Source of the DNA: Tomocerus qinae
Taxonomy: Eukaryota > Arthropoda > Collembola > Entomobryomorpha > Tomoceridae
NCBI GenBank assembly: GCA_020055645.1
Contig: CM034549.1
Coordinates: forward strand, 15,645,930-15,709,929
Reading direction: 5' to 3'
DNA length: 64,000 bases
A program made the position numbers and the translations under genes. The notes under the pieces are model-generated. The model saw nothing but the letters and a program-made list of their open reading frames with translations. It was not told the DNA's origin and did no database searches. Positions 1 to 18,236 of this stretch are shown in pieces. Within the stretch, counting starts at the first letter, position 1; each line of letters begins with the position of its first letter.

Positions 1-3000
1 AAAATAATGAACTCTATCCATGAACCTTGTTAAGTAGTATTAATAAACCATTAGAAATCATCCGCAAAGCCCAAGAACAAATAAGATTAAAATATTAAAT
101 ACAGCCAAACCAGTAATGATTATACTAGTTACCTTGAAATAGTGATAATTTATAATAAAGATGATAAGCTGACTAAGAATTAAATAAAACTTGTCATTAC
201 AGTCTCTAAACCATCATCGTTATCATGATCATGCTGATATTTTGCCTAAGATAACTATGTACAAGACATGAATTATGCATAGCAGATGCAGCCAACGAAT
301 AAAACTGGAGTTATAAATAGCCCAGAAAAACCACACAGGGATTTAGACTCGTATATAGAAACTGCATCTCGGCTGCAATGAAGCGAAAGAGGAAGGAAAT
401 CCACTTCAATATTGAATAGATGCAAATGGAGATTCTGTCGTTGTTTAAGTTTAAGCGAATATAACCAACTAACTCTGGTTATTCGACTCCATTACTATTT
501 ATAATTATGCAAATGTTTATGTGTACAAATCCAGGTATAATTTACTCGTACATATGATTCATTTCGTTCAGACTAATTCTAAAATTAACACTTACATAAT
601 TAATACGTATTTGTAATACACTTTGGTAATACGCAATTCACGCATAATCTCCATCCATGGTCAACATTCAATTTAGTGCTTCCGCTTAAAATGGCGATTA
701 TCGTTATATTTTTACTGATAGTGATAACCAGTCAGTGCTTACACTATTGACCACATAAAGTTTATAAATATACAGAACAAACAATTGTAACGAGCATATT
801 ATGTAGTACTAAGGTTGGGTTACCGTCGCAGTTCATTAGCTTGAAAAAATCTTTAAACTAGATTTAGTCAGATAGCAATAGATTACGTAGTATTATTAAA
901 TCTGCTTGGATATGCTATTTTCGGAGAAAACATTATGATATATATACAAACTCATTAGAAAAACAATCCAAGTAAATATTTGACTTAGTTGTAAATATAA
1001 CTATCAAGCTTTATCACTGAATTGCTTAACATGTCCATCCATGTTCAACCATGTATTCTTTAGCTTTAGCATTTAAACATTATTCTAAATTTATCACATT
1101 TTCCCATTAGTAAGCAAATTTTTGAGCTATAAAAGAGTATCTTTCTCAAGTGCAGATGCAACTTGGCTATGAAGTTATGCTTGGTTAGATTATTTATAAT
1201 TCACTCACACACATCTCTACAAGAAATAAAATTTTATGGTTGCATGTGCATCGACACATTTTTAGTACTAAACAAGAAGAAATGTAAAACCAAACATCAT
1301 AATGTATCAGATCTTCTTAGTGATAACATTCTAAATCAAAACATAAGGATGAACCCATTTGACAGCAGGAAATAATCTCTTTCAGCCTAGTCGAAGAAAC
1401 AGTTAAGTTTCATTTAAAAACTACATCACATTAGTCCTGATGAAATAACAAAGTCAAAGAGCATTGAACACATATGCGTTGCATCCATAGTGTTATTTAC
1501 CACCGATGTAGTAGTATTTAAGCATGTCAATAAGGTACAATAACACACGCTGTGTCTGAAAATACTATTAATACTATTACGACGAACTCTGTCAAAAACT
1601 AGACTACCAAGTAGACAGATTCTATTTACATTTTTAAGTTTCCTTGAACTCTCGCCTGGTTACTCACTCTGTATTTGTATTCTATTGTTGCGAAAATAAA
1701 CTGCCTATTCATTCATGAAGCTAACCAGTTAGCTAGAACAAAATGCATATCCGGTATTACTTTTGGCTTTTCCTATATTAGTATTTGGCGGTCCTTGCAC
1801 CGGCAGATTTGGCAAATATGCCAATTGATATCATCGTATAACTGTGTATTGTGTACATACCTACTACCAACGTTTATTATCCTTTACAAATCCCTAATGT
1901 GCATTTAAATGCAGGCGAAAAGCATATTAAGTTAGGAAGTAGATCCGCGGAGCCCATTCAAACTATAGTAAATTAGTAAACAATAACACTTCACCCTATC
2001 TCATATAACACACGATATACACTAAGAGACTGTTTAATTATTTCTCTTATACGAAAAACAAAACAATACCTTCCAATTATCTAAGATGGTACGCAGCAAA
2101 AATGCTGCAAGACAACGGCCAATTGTTGGGAATTGTTTCTTTCAAATGTTAGTGGTAGTAATTGTCCCCATTTCATGAGCTTTAAAAATATTTGTAAGTA
2201 TTGTAAGTGTTCATTGTAGCGGAGTCTATAAATGTTCAAACAAGTGATTGACTACCTACTGTACGCAACGTAAAATTTGAAAGCAGACAGATACTACCGG
2301 CATTTACAGAGACAGAAACGCCTGTCTAAATATCGGAAGCGAAAATTTTGCATCTGCATATAACTAATCTTACAGATGCTACTAAATATCGTCTTTGAAC
2401 CGCAGATTTATTTGCTATACCAAGATAAGATATGCTACAAGCACAAGTGCATATCATACACACATTTTAAGGAAACACGTTTACGCTTTGAACATTTACA
2501 AACAGGAAGTCTTAAAGTCTTGTACAACAGACAACAGCTATTTGACTCATTGGACTTTTATTTACCTAATACCACTAGTATATTTAAACTTACAGTAAAC
2601 ACTACCTATATACTTACATGACAAATCTACCCAGAATCATCTACGCATAAGATGCTAAATATGACAGCAATATAAATTTACATCACTGCCACTCGTCTAT
2701 AGACATGGAAATATTTTTGAGTTGAGCTTTCAATTTATCTGATATTCCCCACACCACGCACCGCATACAGCGCTCGTTGCACTTGCATCTTGTAAAGAGA
2801 CTAATAAATAACAGGAAAAGTTGGAAACTACAGACAGTCTATGCACGCTTTTAAATTTTCGTTTTATGTGTTTATGGTGTAATAATTTCAATATAATTAT
2901 TATATACTGATTTCCGGGCATTCCTACCATGGGTTTTCCCTGCGTGCCAATCTTCATCGTCATTCTGACGCTATAATACCCTTTAACTATTTAGTGAGTC

Positions 3001-5640
3001 TAAAGAAATCTAAAAATGAGAAAATTGACAGAAATTACAATTCCTTACAACTTAACCATCAATTATGAATTATAACCATGTTTTTATTTATGAATAAGAA
3101 ACTAAATTATACAGATAGTAAACTTGGTAGCACATAGTGCAATGTCATTATGTGACTATAAATCATTAATAGTTCAATATAATACAAAATACTAAAGAGC
3201 TAATTAAAAAGGGTTTTCTTTAACAACTCGCCAACAACCACTATTTACTATCAGGACCAGAGTCAAGTCATAACTGTATTAGAACATATAATATGCTGTC
3301 ATAATTTTTAATCCGACAAAGACATATTTCGTGATAAACGTAACTTCAGGTCATTGTGAACTAGGTTGAACTGTCAATAACGCTTTTACTTTCGTTACAA
3401 CAGGCAGAGGACGAAAAATAATACGCAAAATGTACTATAACTTGACTATTATGACCATTATGACTATGAAATGTTATCAAATCGTAAAATAAACTCTTAT
3501 CCAGGGAGCGGTTGACCTAATTACTAAATACGACACGCTACTGGAAGATAAAAACCAATTTAATGGTGTCCACTATCTAACGTTCGCTTCGTTCATATCA
3601 ACGGAATCATAACATGTAATTACAGATGAAGCAGTCAGCTAAAGCTAATAAGAAACACAAAATTACTCTAATGAATCTACCAAAATTGACTTGTAACTGG
3701 CCAATATTCTGGAAAGAACGTCTAATAATTCTGATTTAGCCATCATACTTAGTTATCTAGAGCGTAGTACTCCTATTTTATATTCATGATGCATTTTCCC
3801 ATTGAAAAAGCCATGAATGTCACTAGACTATCAATGTTTATTTTCCACTACTACTTATGCTTAATTGGGCATGAGATAAACTACATGAAAATTTTTACTC
3901 AGAATTGTTATTCAATGTCTGTGTATCGTGAGACAAGTGCATCCTTCACCATACTTAATAGAAATGAGCTCTTTCATTTCTGTAACTGCTCCTCCTACAT
4001 GTTAAACACACTCACAAAATCCAATAAAATCCTACCGCAACATATCCGATTGAAAACAGAGTTGTAAAGCATGTCAATATGTACCTACCAATAATTAATG
4101 TTGGCCCTTAGCCAAAATCTACATCTATTTACCCGTACAGCTCCAATCAGCTAAATAAACTAAACCATAGATACTCCAGGAAGAATAGACTCCTACCTAT
4201 ACCCTACTTTAATTATATTATACAACAGATACAATTAAAACGAACAAGAATACCTGGAATTGCATATCATCTGGTATGATTATACCATGTACCACATCAA
4301 ATATTCGACGCAATAAGTGAAATAACAACCTTCTCATTAGTTTGTTGAACAACAATAAAAATACCCGATTACGGATACTTGAGCGGATACCAACACTAAA
4401 GTATAAAACCATATTCCCTCATTATGACGAGTATTAACTACGTCTAACCCCCATAGATACGCAGCAAATTACAGGAAAATCCTTCAACTCAGATCTAGGA
4501 TTCTCCACCATTGTGAAATAGTCTCGTTTCTGTAATAAATAATATTCTCCATTTAGACGAAAGGTGTACATTAACACATGAAACTTTGATTAGCCTTGAC
4601 AGAGTAGAACTAGACTGCATACAATTAAACTAGACCGAGACTTAAATGCTGTCTAGTCTCATTTACACATAAGTCTCATAGAACTTCCCCTTAAAATACA
4701 TTTTTTATAACACACCCACCAACTATTGCGTATAATCTGGAAACATCATAAATACAAATCCCTATCATTCAAGTACTTACTATCATTGCATAGCCATGTT
4801 CTCTTGTATAAATACAGGGTATATATTATTTATTATCTCCCCTCCTATACTATACTCAGTCTATACTTAGAAGCTGTACATGTACAGCGATATCTTTCAT
4901 GCATTCATCTAAATTAAAATACAATTCTATGTTCATCCACGAAATTTCAACCTTCCATCTTTTATTTTGCTAGCGTGGTATTTATTTTCCGAATTAATTT
5001 AGGAAAATAGCAAAAAAACGCCTTCAACTGCAACTGTCTAGATTGGCCACAAAAATTATAGTTTTTGGGATACCATTTTCTCTTTCACGGTAGGTTGTAG
5101 GTACACGCATTTTATTTCATCTTTGCATGCATACAAATTCTAAAACCTTCAGAGAATTGCAGTTGGATCCATTTGGAAAATTTTTGAACTTCCGGATAAT
5201 CCATGTCGACATGAAAAGGTTGAAAAATAGTGAATCAAAGTAAAATCGAATGCTCTATCAAATGATTTATGATACAATATTCTTCTATTGATATAGGGGG
5301 AAAGAATATGCATAGAAGACACCCTGTAGACATAAGTATGGTATAATAGTGAATCTTCTGTGTGGTTAAATCCATAGTGATTCAAAGAAAAGTAAAGTCT
5401 ATCAGTAGAAACTGTGTGTGTACTCAGAAAGCAACATATATATATACGTGTGTAGTGTGTATGAGGGATAATTGGTCCTGAGTAGTGCACTCCGTATGGA
5501 TGTGTCATAGTAAAATAGTAATAGTAATACGTGGTAATCTGGAACTACAATGCAAAATGCAAAGAAAGAAGGAACGAATGCGTTTGCATGAGATGAGTTG
5601 AGTCTACGCTGTGCTCTGGTTCAACTCAATGAAATAGAAT
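1..5640. other. non-coding intergenic stretch
   Basis: No reading frame here resembles a known protein. The open frames are short (up to about 119 codons), AT-rich and low in complexity. I looked on the minus strand for the missing C-terminal exons of the PRP16 gene, using the conserved SATMD and QRSGRAGR helicase motifs, and saw none. Nothing resembling a tRNA, rRNA or mobile-element coding region was seen. It may be intergenic DNA upstream of the LRAT-like gene, or a very long intron of a gene whose exons lie outside. Confidence 0.5.
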
Positions 5641-6433
5641 GGAGAGAGAGAAGTTAAAGTCAACTAACCTTCAACGAGCGTTAGCTAGAAAGAGAAACCA
5701 GAGTGCCAGTTGAAAAGTAAGCATGGGTTGGAGTAGGGGATTCTATACGAAGAGTAGACGACGGCTGGCTGCTGACGGGTCGCGGTTGTTGTAGTAAGTA
5801 GCAGGCAGGCAAGGCAGTTTGCCGAGGGATTTCTGACAGTACAAAAGCACATCGAGGGAAAAGACCTAAAGGACAGTTTGGCTCTGACCACCTCACAAGA
5901 CACATCTGCAGCTTCTACTTGGGCATAGAGCTAAAAGCATTCTCTCGCTCGCTCATTCGCCCAAACAAACATTTATACATTACCTATCTCAAGTGAACAA
6001 AAACTATCAAGTAAGTATTTGCATTATTATATAAATAAATATCTATTTTATACACAAGAGTGTGTAGTATTTTGTATGGTTACTACCTTTTTTACATACA
6101 TATGAAGCTTACATAAGAGTACAATAGAGAATCACCGAATAGAATTGTATTGATAAAGGACCGTTAGGGAAAACGAGTAAAGAGACTGTATTCTTTATTG
6201 TATGTGTGTCTATAGAGAAATCTTGGAGTTGAACTGTACTGAAAAGCGGAAGAAGACGACGAGCTACTTCTACTCTACTTCAACGACAAAAATCTCTCTA
6301 GTCAAGTCAGAAGACTGTCTTTGCTTGCACAAGTTATTCACTCCACATCTACCTACATTTTTACATCCTACATCATTTCACATCTCAAACAGAGTTACCT
6401 GATTCAAAAGACTGCTTTAGAAATATATACAAA
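5641..6433 (+). promoter_or_regulatory. probable promoter and 5' UTR of the LRAT-like gene
   Basis: The block just upstream of the first coding exon is less AT-rich than its surroundings and starts with a short GA-rich run near 5641. A strong splice donor (CAA followed by GTAAGTATTT) occurs at 6011. A pyrimidine-rich tract ending in CAG at 6390-6392 could be the matching acceptor, which would give a 5' UTR intron of about 382 bp before the start codon. The start codon context is ACAAAATGA, typical of arthropod starts. The UTR intron is inferred from splice signals only, and no TATA box or initiator could be fixed. Confidence 0.4.
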
Positions 6434-9400
6434 ATGAAGGACCAGACGACAACAACCCCCACCATTATCACCAGTAGCAGCAGCAGCAGCGGGTTAAACA
6501 AACTGGCTTCCTACGGAGTCTCCGATTGGTTTGATGCTGATAGCTACCGGATATTCACACAAACTGTTCGAAGTGGTGACATCCTCGAATCCAGAAATAA
6601 TCGTTGCTCCCACTGGGGAATTGCTGTGAGACTTAAGCAGTCTCCCATCACAAAGTCCAAATCAAAGCCTGGTAAGTATTTATTGTTCAAAAACCAATTT
6701 AGCAGTTCAAACCATTGCATTAGATTGATAGATTCCTATTGACGCTTTTATCCGATGCTATCCTTAAAGAAAGAAACCATGAATTGATATTGTAATAACC
6801 TGGAACGTCATGGAATCTATCAAATGCACTTTTGTCATGTCTGCCTATTATATTTACAAGATTACTTTTGCAATACCTACTCTTATTCAATCAATTTCCC
6901 TCACAATAGCACAATCAATCTATCATAAAATCTTATTATTATGTTAATACGTCTATTCACTTAAGCCCAAGAGATTGCTATGATTTTGCAATCCTATAAA
7001 AAACTATTATCTTGTGTCAGGACATTCATTGTACTTCTGGGTTCTGGTTCAATCTCAAGTCAGGGTTGCACATGCAATATAAATGTCTGTCAGTAGTGTA
7101 GACTCTTTTAATAGGGTATACTTTATAAGTAGGCTGTCATTTGATACTAGAAGCATCAAAAGGACTTTGGATGCATCCGGATTTAAATTCTTTTCTTGGC
7201 AATCAATGCCATTTACTAGACTTACGGATATCATCAAATGAACTATAAGCAACGAGAGGCATTAGCATACGCATACATATTGAACTATAAGTATGTCACA
7301 CTGAATATATACAACACATTCAACGGATTGATGTGCTAATTGAAGTCAGATAGTCAGACTACGTTAAAAGCACGCCATGATGTTGATGTTGACCCTGGCG
7401 TTTATACACGTCCAAATAGACTTACTTCAGTCGTATGAAATTGAAACTTCAGTGGCAGGGACATGTTTAGACTCAAGAAAGACGGTTATTTTACCAGACT
7501 CAAAGACACAACCCAAAGATATCAGACACTGACAGGAGTCAGGACCAATAAAATCCCCAATCGCCTCACTTCCTTTAAATTAACTAGAGTTTCTGAGACA
7601 TGCTAAAAAGAATCATTAATGCTAGCCATTAATATTTAAGCAGTTACTCTTCTGGCCTAGACGACCTTCTCCACATAGGCTCGTGTCATATCACAAGAGT
7701 AATTCAAAGTATGAACTTTAATTGCGGTCGAGCGGCCGTCATCTAAGATCAACCTATTAACAACCTAATTATAAGTGGTCATTGAACAATCAATAATAAA
7801 AGTCGTAAACTCCATTGCGCACTAGGCAGATTTTCAAGCTCTATAAATTATGCATATAGGTTATTACCACAATTCATTAAATACATCCGATAATATTATA
7901 TGGACAGACAGCACAATGCTCTTTAGATGTTTCAATGAGTAAAGTAGGTACATCATAGTTAATTAAATACATAAAATGTATCAATCACTATAAGTTATAG
8001 TCAACCAATAGCATTTAGACACAAATCATATAGTATAATGTACAGATAGGTTAGAATGTACATACATACATCATTGTACTTTGTGTACTACTATACTACA
8101 AAGACACGTTTGTTGACAGCGTTGCATTGCTATGATTTGTTTGTCAGAACTTTGCTGTGCGTTGGCGAAAATACGTTATAGTTTTGTATTTCCGAGAACT
8201 CTCATAGTTATCTATTCCTTGAGTTGCAACGTGACGTACATCAAGGCACACTACACTGCCTAATGTTTAGATTCACTTATGCTACGTACGTAAGTCATCT
8301 CACATGCAAAGTAAAATACAAGGTAAAGTTCTACTTTACAACTTTATCCGAATCTACTAAAGAGATATTCGACACTATTTCACATGATTCGTTTTATTTA
8401 GCGCACGTTACGGAAATCGGTATCGTCATTCCGTCTTTCCGTCTCCGATTCTCTGACTCATTGTTTACCGGAAATACCTACTCATCCAATTATGATTTCC
8501 TAGAAACTAACATGCAAAATAGTCTGGAAAATACCAACTAGAGAAAGACTTTTTAAATTTCCATTGTATTCATCAACCCATACAAAACGTTTGCTTTCAT
8601 GTAGAAGTTTTGAAATTTGGAAAGGTGCCTAACGCTCATGCTTAAGGTGCTAATTAATTCTATATCACAATTCCAAGAATTTCAGTCTCTTTCATATTAC
8701 ATTTGCTCTTTCAATTACTTACTAGTCTATTATATATGTCACCACTATACAATTTCTCTTCCATGTAATATATATCCACACGCTTCCATATTGTTTAGCA
8801 GGTAATAATAACATGTATTAGTAATTAGTGATTACTTACACATTTGTATTCTAGTCATGAATGAACTTACTGAGTAGGACTGATAAAACAAAGCATATTA
8901 TCATAGAATAACAAAACGGGTAATTGTATTATTATACTAGGAAGGCGTTGGTTACCCAACCCTACATGTATTCTCAGAAAACCGAAAGCAACTGTATAAA
9001 GATCCAAAATATACCAAGTAGGCGAAAAAATAGATTTTAAGTTTACTAGCCACTGTTGGGGTCATAATATTTAGTAAATGGTTTAATACATACCTAAATA
9101 CAATGTTTCGCTGTAAGTAAAACAGAGCTGCTAGATACAATACAGTCACAGTATTACAACCTACATTATTTCGCTATCTGTATATAAGTTAGCTTAAGCA
9201 AACAAAGATAGGGCAACAAAGACAAGATACTTATAGGTAAGTATAATATTGCTGTAGGTGCTGCAAAGTGTATATTACCGTTTAGAATAACATAAATAAC
9301 ATTTGCATACGTCTTTAGCAGGTAGAGTTGTATATTGTAATAGGCAGATATAACCATTTATATTCTATCACATAGCCCATTCATTACATCTGTTCTACTT

Positions 9401-12133
9401 ATTATAGCCTATGTACTACTGATATTTACACTTGCCATTTGTATATATTGCTACATAAAACCTTCAGAGTTACTTCAAGCAACTCAACACTTGATAATAT
9501 AACATAGTAAATTCCACTTGCATGAAGTGTATGTATGTCTATATCTAAAAGTGCAGTACCTCATCATACCGTATTATTTGGTTTCGCAAAACTGTATTTT
9601 AAATTACCTCCTCCCCATGAAATACGAAATCCTTATTTCGTTCAATACTGTACTACTTTCTGTTAGTGTTCCAAATAATGACTGCTACAACCAGAAAGAC
9701 AGGCTAGGTATACATTATCTATAAGATATGACAAGTAGTCAGTAGTCATTTACTAAAGTCAAACTTATCCACTTAGAAGTAGACATTCTATTAAATGACG
9801 AAACGATATGCGCTCTTTTTAAGAAGCGGCTCCTCTAAGTACAGAGATACTTACAGAGTTCTTTTTGAGTCACCTTTTACAATTACCTACCTACCGAAAC
9901 GAATTTTAAGCGACAGGCCAAAATGTAAAGGTACCAGGTAGGATTAACTAGTATGACGTAAACTAAACAGCAATCTTTATCCAAAATCATCATTTTCGTC
10001 TTTATATTTTTTGTGTATCCAAAATATTACTGCTTCAGTCTACGTCCTACGTAATATTTACCTTGTCTCGATTAACTCAACCAGAACAGATACAAACTCT
10101 CAAACTGCACCTTTTCTTAGTAAATAGGCGTCTGGTCTGGCCTGGTATATTTTTTTTATTTCTCATGGACTAGACACTTCGTTTTCCATAAAGCAATACA
10201 TTATATTACTATTGACAGTATCCTTGTTTCTATTTCAAGTATACAGATATTCAAGATACATACTTAACTTTGTATTTACAGAATAGGTAGTTTACTCTTG
10301 AGAAAATAATAAAGATAGACAACTTGAGCAGACGCTAGACTGCTTGTGCAATATATACAAGTATAATTATGTAATGGTACAAATAAAAACATACTATCTA
10401 CTCGTGCAGTTAAAAATACTCAAAAACTTGCCCTTGTCTTCCTTTCCTCTAACAAATTCAAGTGCAATCAATAACATCGACAAAATGTCACTAAAAGTGT
10501 TCTTTTCCTTTCAGCTAAACCGATGCCTGACGAAATTATGGTCTACCATCTAATTCATTCTTCAAAAAATCGAGGTCAAGTCGGTCAGTACACGTTGGAG
10601 GAATTCTGGCACCCTGACTGCCGAGTCCGTATTAACAATACAACCAACGGCTCCTGCCTCTATGGCAAATCCCGCACCATCCCCAAGGCTGACGTTCTCC
10701 ACAACGCTTTCACCGTACGTAATCATCATCCCCTTTTGCAACTATTTCTTTATAACTCTCTTAGGGTAGGGTACACATACATATATCTCTAGTCATAATA
10801 TTATTATATACACTAGTTATATCAGTTACTACCTATATACACAAACCTTTCACGCTTTTATTAGTCAATGTAACTTCACTATGATATATAGGTGTCTGCA
10901 AAAGAGTCTTATAAGCGAGGTACTTAAAACAGCTATCTATCATTACATTACTTCTTGTCCATTTTAGATTTCAGTCAGGTACAGATTACAACCACAAAAA
11001 CTTTACAACATTAGTAGTTTCTTACCAAGTAGTTTTGAATTTACAAACATACAACTAAAGGTAGGTGTAATATTCCTGCATTTTGCATTTATATACTTAT
11101 GTTAAAAAGTAACATGATCAGCCTTTTCCATCGTGCACGTAAAATATACTACTTAGCTAGGTACTTACACAGAATATGATCCTCTATACAAAGTTCAGTC
11201 TATATGAATAAGATATCTAGCTGTTTCTCCACATTACTATACGCACGAAAATACTATGTAAAAGTACAATGTACTTAGCATGTAGTATCTTCGACTCTGA
11301 ACCCTTTTCATTGTTTCTGTGGTGCATTTCATAGTGCAATGTGCGCTTGACGCCCCAGCTAATCTAATTCTTATACTCAATGCTCATTTTACAGTCTGAT
11401 TCTCAATTTGAAACACAAACATCTTTATATCCATCCCTGGATACTTTAGCAATATATTATTAAAGATCGTTAACTTTTTTTAAAAAGCATATAAGGCTAT
11501 TTTAAACATCGAAAGCAATCAACAGATACCTTTGCATGTTCTCAAAATTACAATGGTGTAGCAGGTAAAAATGATGGCGCATGATGATATGGGGTATTGC
11601 ATCGACGTTTCGTTTAAAAAATTCAATACATTTATGCAGACAGTCATGCCATTTCATTTCGTCGTAGGCATATAGTTTGGGCATATATCCTTTACCATTT
11701 CTATAAATATTATTTTACTATAGTCTTTGGTAGTATCAACTTGGAAATATTACAAACATGAGCAAGAGCATGTGTCATGTTTGTAATCTCCGATGAGTAT
11801 TACATAAGCTGTGTATTTTACGGTATATACTACTTCTGTTTAAGTGCCTAGGAGAACACACACGTATACTTAGGTATATATATCAACATAGTATATGATT
11901 ATCCCTATAATAGTTCTAGTTATAGGGTAACTAACCCCTTCTGAAGAGAGAGAGAGAATGATTCACGTTACAATTATTGTTTCTTTTGTGTTTCCTAGGC
12001 CCATTTGTCCACACAACTCAAGTGGCAAACATGTGCCGACTTCATCCGTTGGTCTTCTGAAGAAATGAACTACGGAGACGACAATGCTAGCAATTCAAGT
12101 GCTTCCAGTTGTAGCAGCAACCCTAGCCACTAA
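6434..12133 (+). CDS. LRAT/PLAAT-fold acyltransferase-like protein, 3 exons
   Basis: Coding exons are 6434-6671, 10515-10714 and 11999-12133. All junctions are GT-AG and the phases agree, giving 190 residues. The N-terminus (about 1-25) is rich in Thr and Ser, with a six-Ser run. The fold's signature follows: SGDILES at about 47-53, SHWGIAV with His60, VYHL with His91, and TCADFI with Cys158. His, His and Cys in this order match the catalytic triad of the LRAT/HRASLS (PLAAT) family, a branch of the NlpC/P60 superfamily that forms an acyl-Cys intermediate and moves fatty acyl chains between phospholipids and acceptors. The two His residues are about 31 apart, wider than in vertebrate PLAAT enzymes, so there is an insertion. 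Tandem Asn/Ser-rich residues close the chain. No clear C-terminal membrane anchor is present, although vertebrate PLAATs usually have one. An LRATD/FAM84-like or NlpC/P60-like protein is an alternative name. Substrate is unknown. Confidence 0.75.
6672..10514 (+). other. intron 1 of the LRAT-like gene (3.8 kb)
   Basis: It is bounded by GTAAGT at 6672 and a pyrimidine-rich CTTTCAG acceptor ending at 10514. Inside I see only short random open frames and AT-rich sequence. No mobile-element coding region or nested gene was recognised. Confidence 0.7.
10715..11998 (+). other. intron 2 of the LRAT-like gene (1.3 kb)
   Basis: It is bounded by GTACGT at 10715 and TTTCCTAG ending at 11998. The 3' part holds a short (GA)n run near 11945-11957. 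No other structure was seen. Confidence 0.7.
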
Positions 12134-12735
12134 CCGAAATATTGATTAGGTATACTTTATCATCGCCTGCCTATGCATAATCTAAAATCTTGATGTTAAT
12201 GTTAAATAAGAAGAACTGTAAAGTCTTGAGTAGTTAAGTAAGTTAAGATAAAGCACACTTTGTTTCTATGTTATAATAATTCGTAATCCTGTTAACACAC
12301 AAATGTTGCCTCAGACAGTAAATATTTGTTTTTGCTGTTGAGGCAACTCACGGAGACGGTGAGAGTAAGTGATGTCCTACATCTGTAAGAGATCCATCAC
12401 GTTTAAGATACAATCAATTCATTTGACCAGAAGAAAGTATCTTTTCAAACTATTTCATTAAATGATTAACCTAACAATTACTGGTACCATATTATTATTA
12501 GCTAGTATTTTTACTCGTCTGTTGTCTGTAATCTGTAGGAAGTAGATCAGAAGTTAAGGAACCCGAAAACCAGTGAATTTTTTTTACTTGCTATTAACAG
12601 AAAGATCTGTCTGGGTTCTGTAAATGTGCTGCTTATAGGATCGTGTTCTACATTCCATTATAAAGTTATATATACTTGTACTATACCTATAAGTTTTTCT
12701 AAATAAAAAACCACAATAAAAGTTAAGAGTTGGGG
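12134..12735 (+). other. probable 3' UTR of the LRAT-like gene with poly(A) signals
   Basis: The stop codon is at 12131-12133. Two AATAAA hexamers lie close together near 12704 and 12716, followed by a G/T-containing stretch, so transcription probably ends around 12.73-12.76 kb. This gives a 3' UTR of about 0.6 kb. It is inferred from the signals alone. Confidence 0.5.
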
Positions 12736-14050
12736 ATTACGAAACATGCAGAGGATGAGGAGGTGGCCACCATGTGGGCCAGATCAAGAAGGGTAAAAAT
12801 GTGTACCTATATATATTTATACAGTAATGTTTAATAGCATTTCATTGCTAGCAATAATGTACAATTAACATCCAAACCACAAAATTGTTGCCAACTAGAA
12901 AGTACTAGAAAACACTCTGTTTAATAAAATTACGCTAAATTTTAATTTTATTAAAATTTTAATTGCAGTTAACTGCATATAGACTGTGTCATGCTAACAT
13001 GACGAGACTATAATATTAATCAGTCTCTCTCTGTTACGTTACGAGTCGTACTTAACCAATAATAAACATTTATAACCTCAGAACTTTGACCACTGGACCA
13101 ACATTACTACAGTGCTTAGAAAGTAGTATTATCCTACCCATAATTCTGCGGAAAAGAAAATCTGTCTATTTATGTAACTTAACCTCTGTTCGAACCATGA
13201 AAATACGTACTACTCATATTGTGCAGTTTTGTCTGCATAATACCAACAAGTAAAGAAAATAAAATCCTGGCTTTGGCAGGTTAGCCAATCCCTATCAAAA
13301 TAAAAATGTTCGTTCCTGTACTGACTCTTATTTACTACAAATGCAAAATAACATCGCAATTTCGCTATCGTATGTCTAGTTTGTCTAGTGTCCCCGTTCA
13401 CGTCTCAAGTGTCTTTCATTACATTTACCTTTGCCTACCTACAACTTCCACAAAATGGTGCACATGCATGACAATGTGAGTATTGCCACGATGCATTAAT
13501 CATCAGTAGCTAATAGTATGACTATATTATAAGCTATTTTCAGCTCTCAGTCGAGGAAGAGAAAATATCTAAGGTATACACAACCTTTGCTGTTTGCCCT
13601 TTAATATGACAATCACAATGTAAATTGGTTCATTTTAAACCATTAGCAATTCTTCTCCATTTGCTTGTGGACCAACAGGGAAATTTAATGCTAGTAACGG
13701 AAATGAAATTATAGTCAAGGAGCTACAAAAAGAGTAGAGCACGAAGGCTGGCTTGTATTACACAAAGGAGCAAACCTACAACTGCACTAACCATTTATGT
13801 ACATGTATACTACATACTACATTGTACTTTGCTAGCTACACATCATGTTGGCTCATATTACATGTACCATATAGACAAGCGGGCTTATAATTTTGCGACT
13901 GAAGTATTTCATGTAGAAAACTGCTTTGAGTCTGAATGCATTAAATACGTTACTAAAAAACCACACCCACGCACTATTGTAAAGCTATAAGTTTATTGCT
14001 CTATAACTTAATAGCTTCCAATGGTTTATCAATCGATATTAATAAAATAT
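12736..14050. other. non-coding stretch between LRAT-like gene and last visible PRP16 exon
   Basis: I translated this stretch mentally on the minus strand to look for the next helicase exon (motif III, SAT) and found nothing in any frame. An AT-rich inverted repeat lies around 12940-12980. On the minus strand an AATAAA lies at 13992-13997, about 60 bases past the stop codon reached if the last PRP16 donor is read through. Confidence 0.5.

Positions 14051-18236
<4,186 letters not shown>

Noticed and set aside
5149..5508. 119-codon minus open frame
   Set aside because: Rich in Tyr, His and Ser with no recognisable domain, no splice context and no support from neighbours; it fits a chance frame.
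13185..13200. GTTCGAACC sequence resembling a tRNA B box
   Set aside because: No matching acceptor stem, A box or anticodon arm at the expected distances on either strand.
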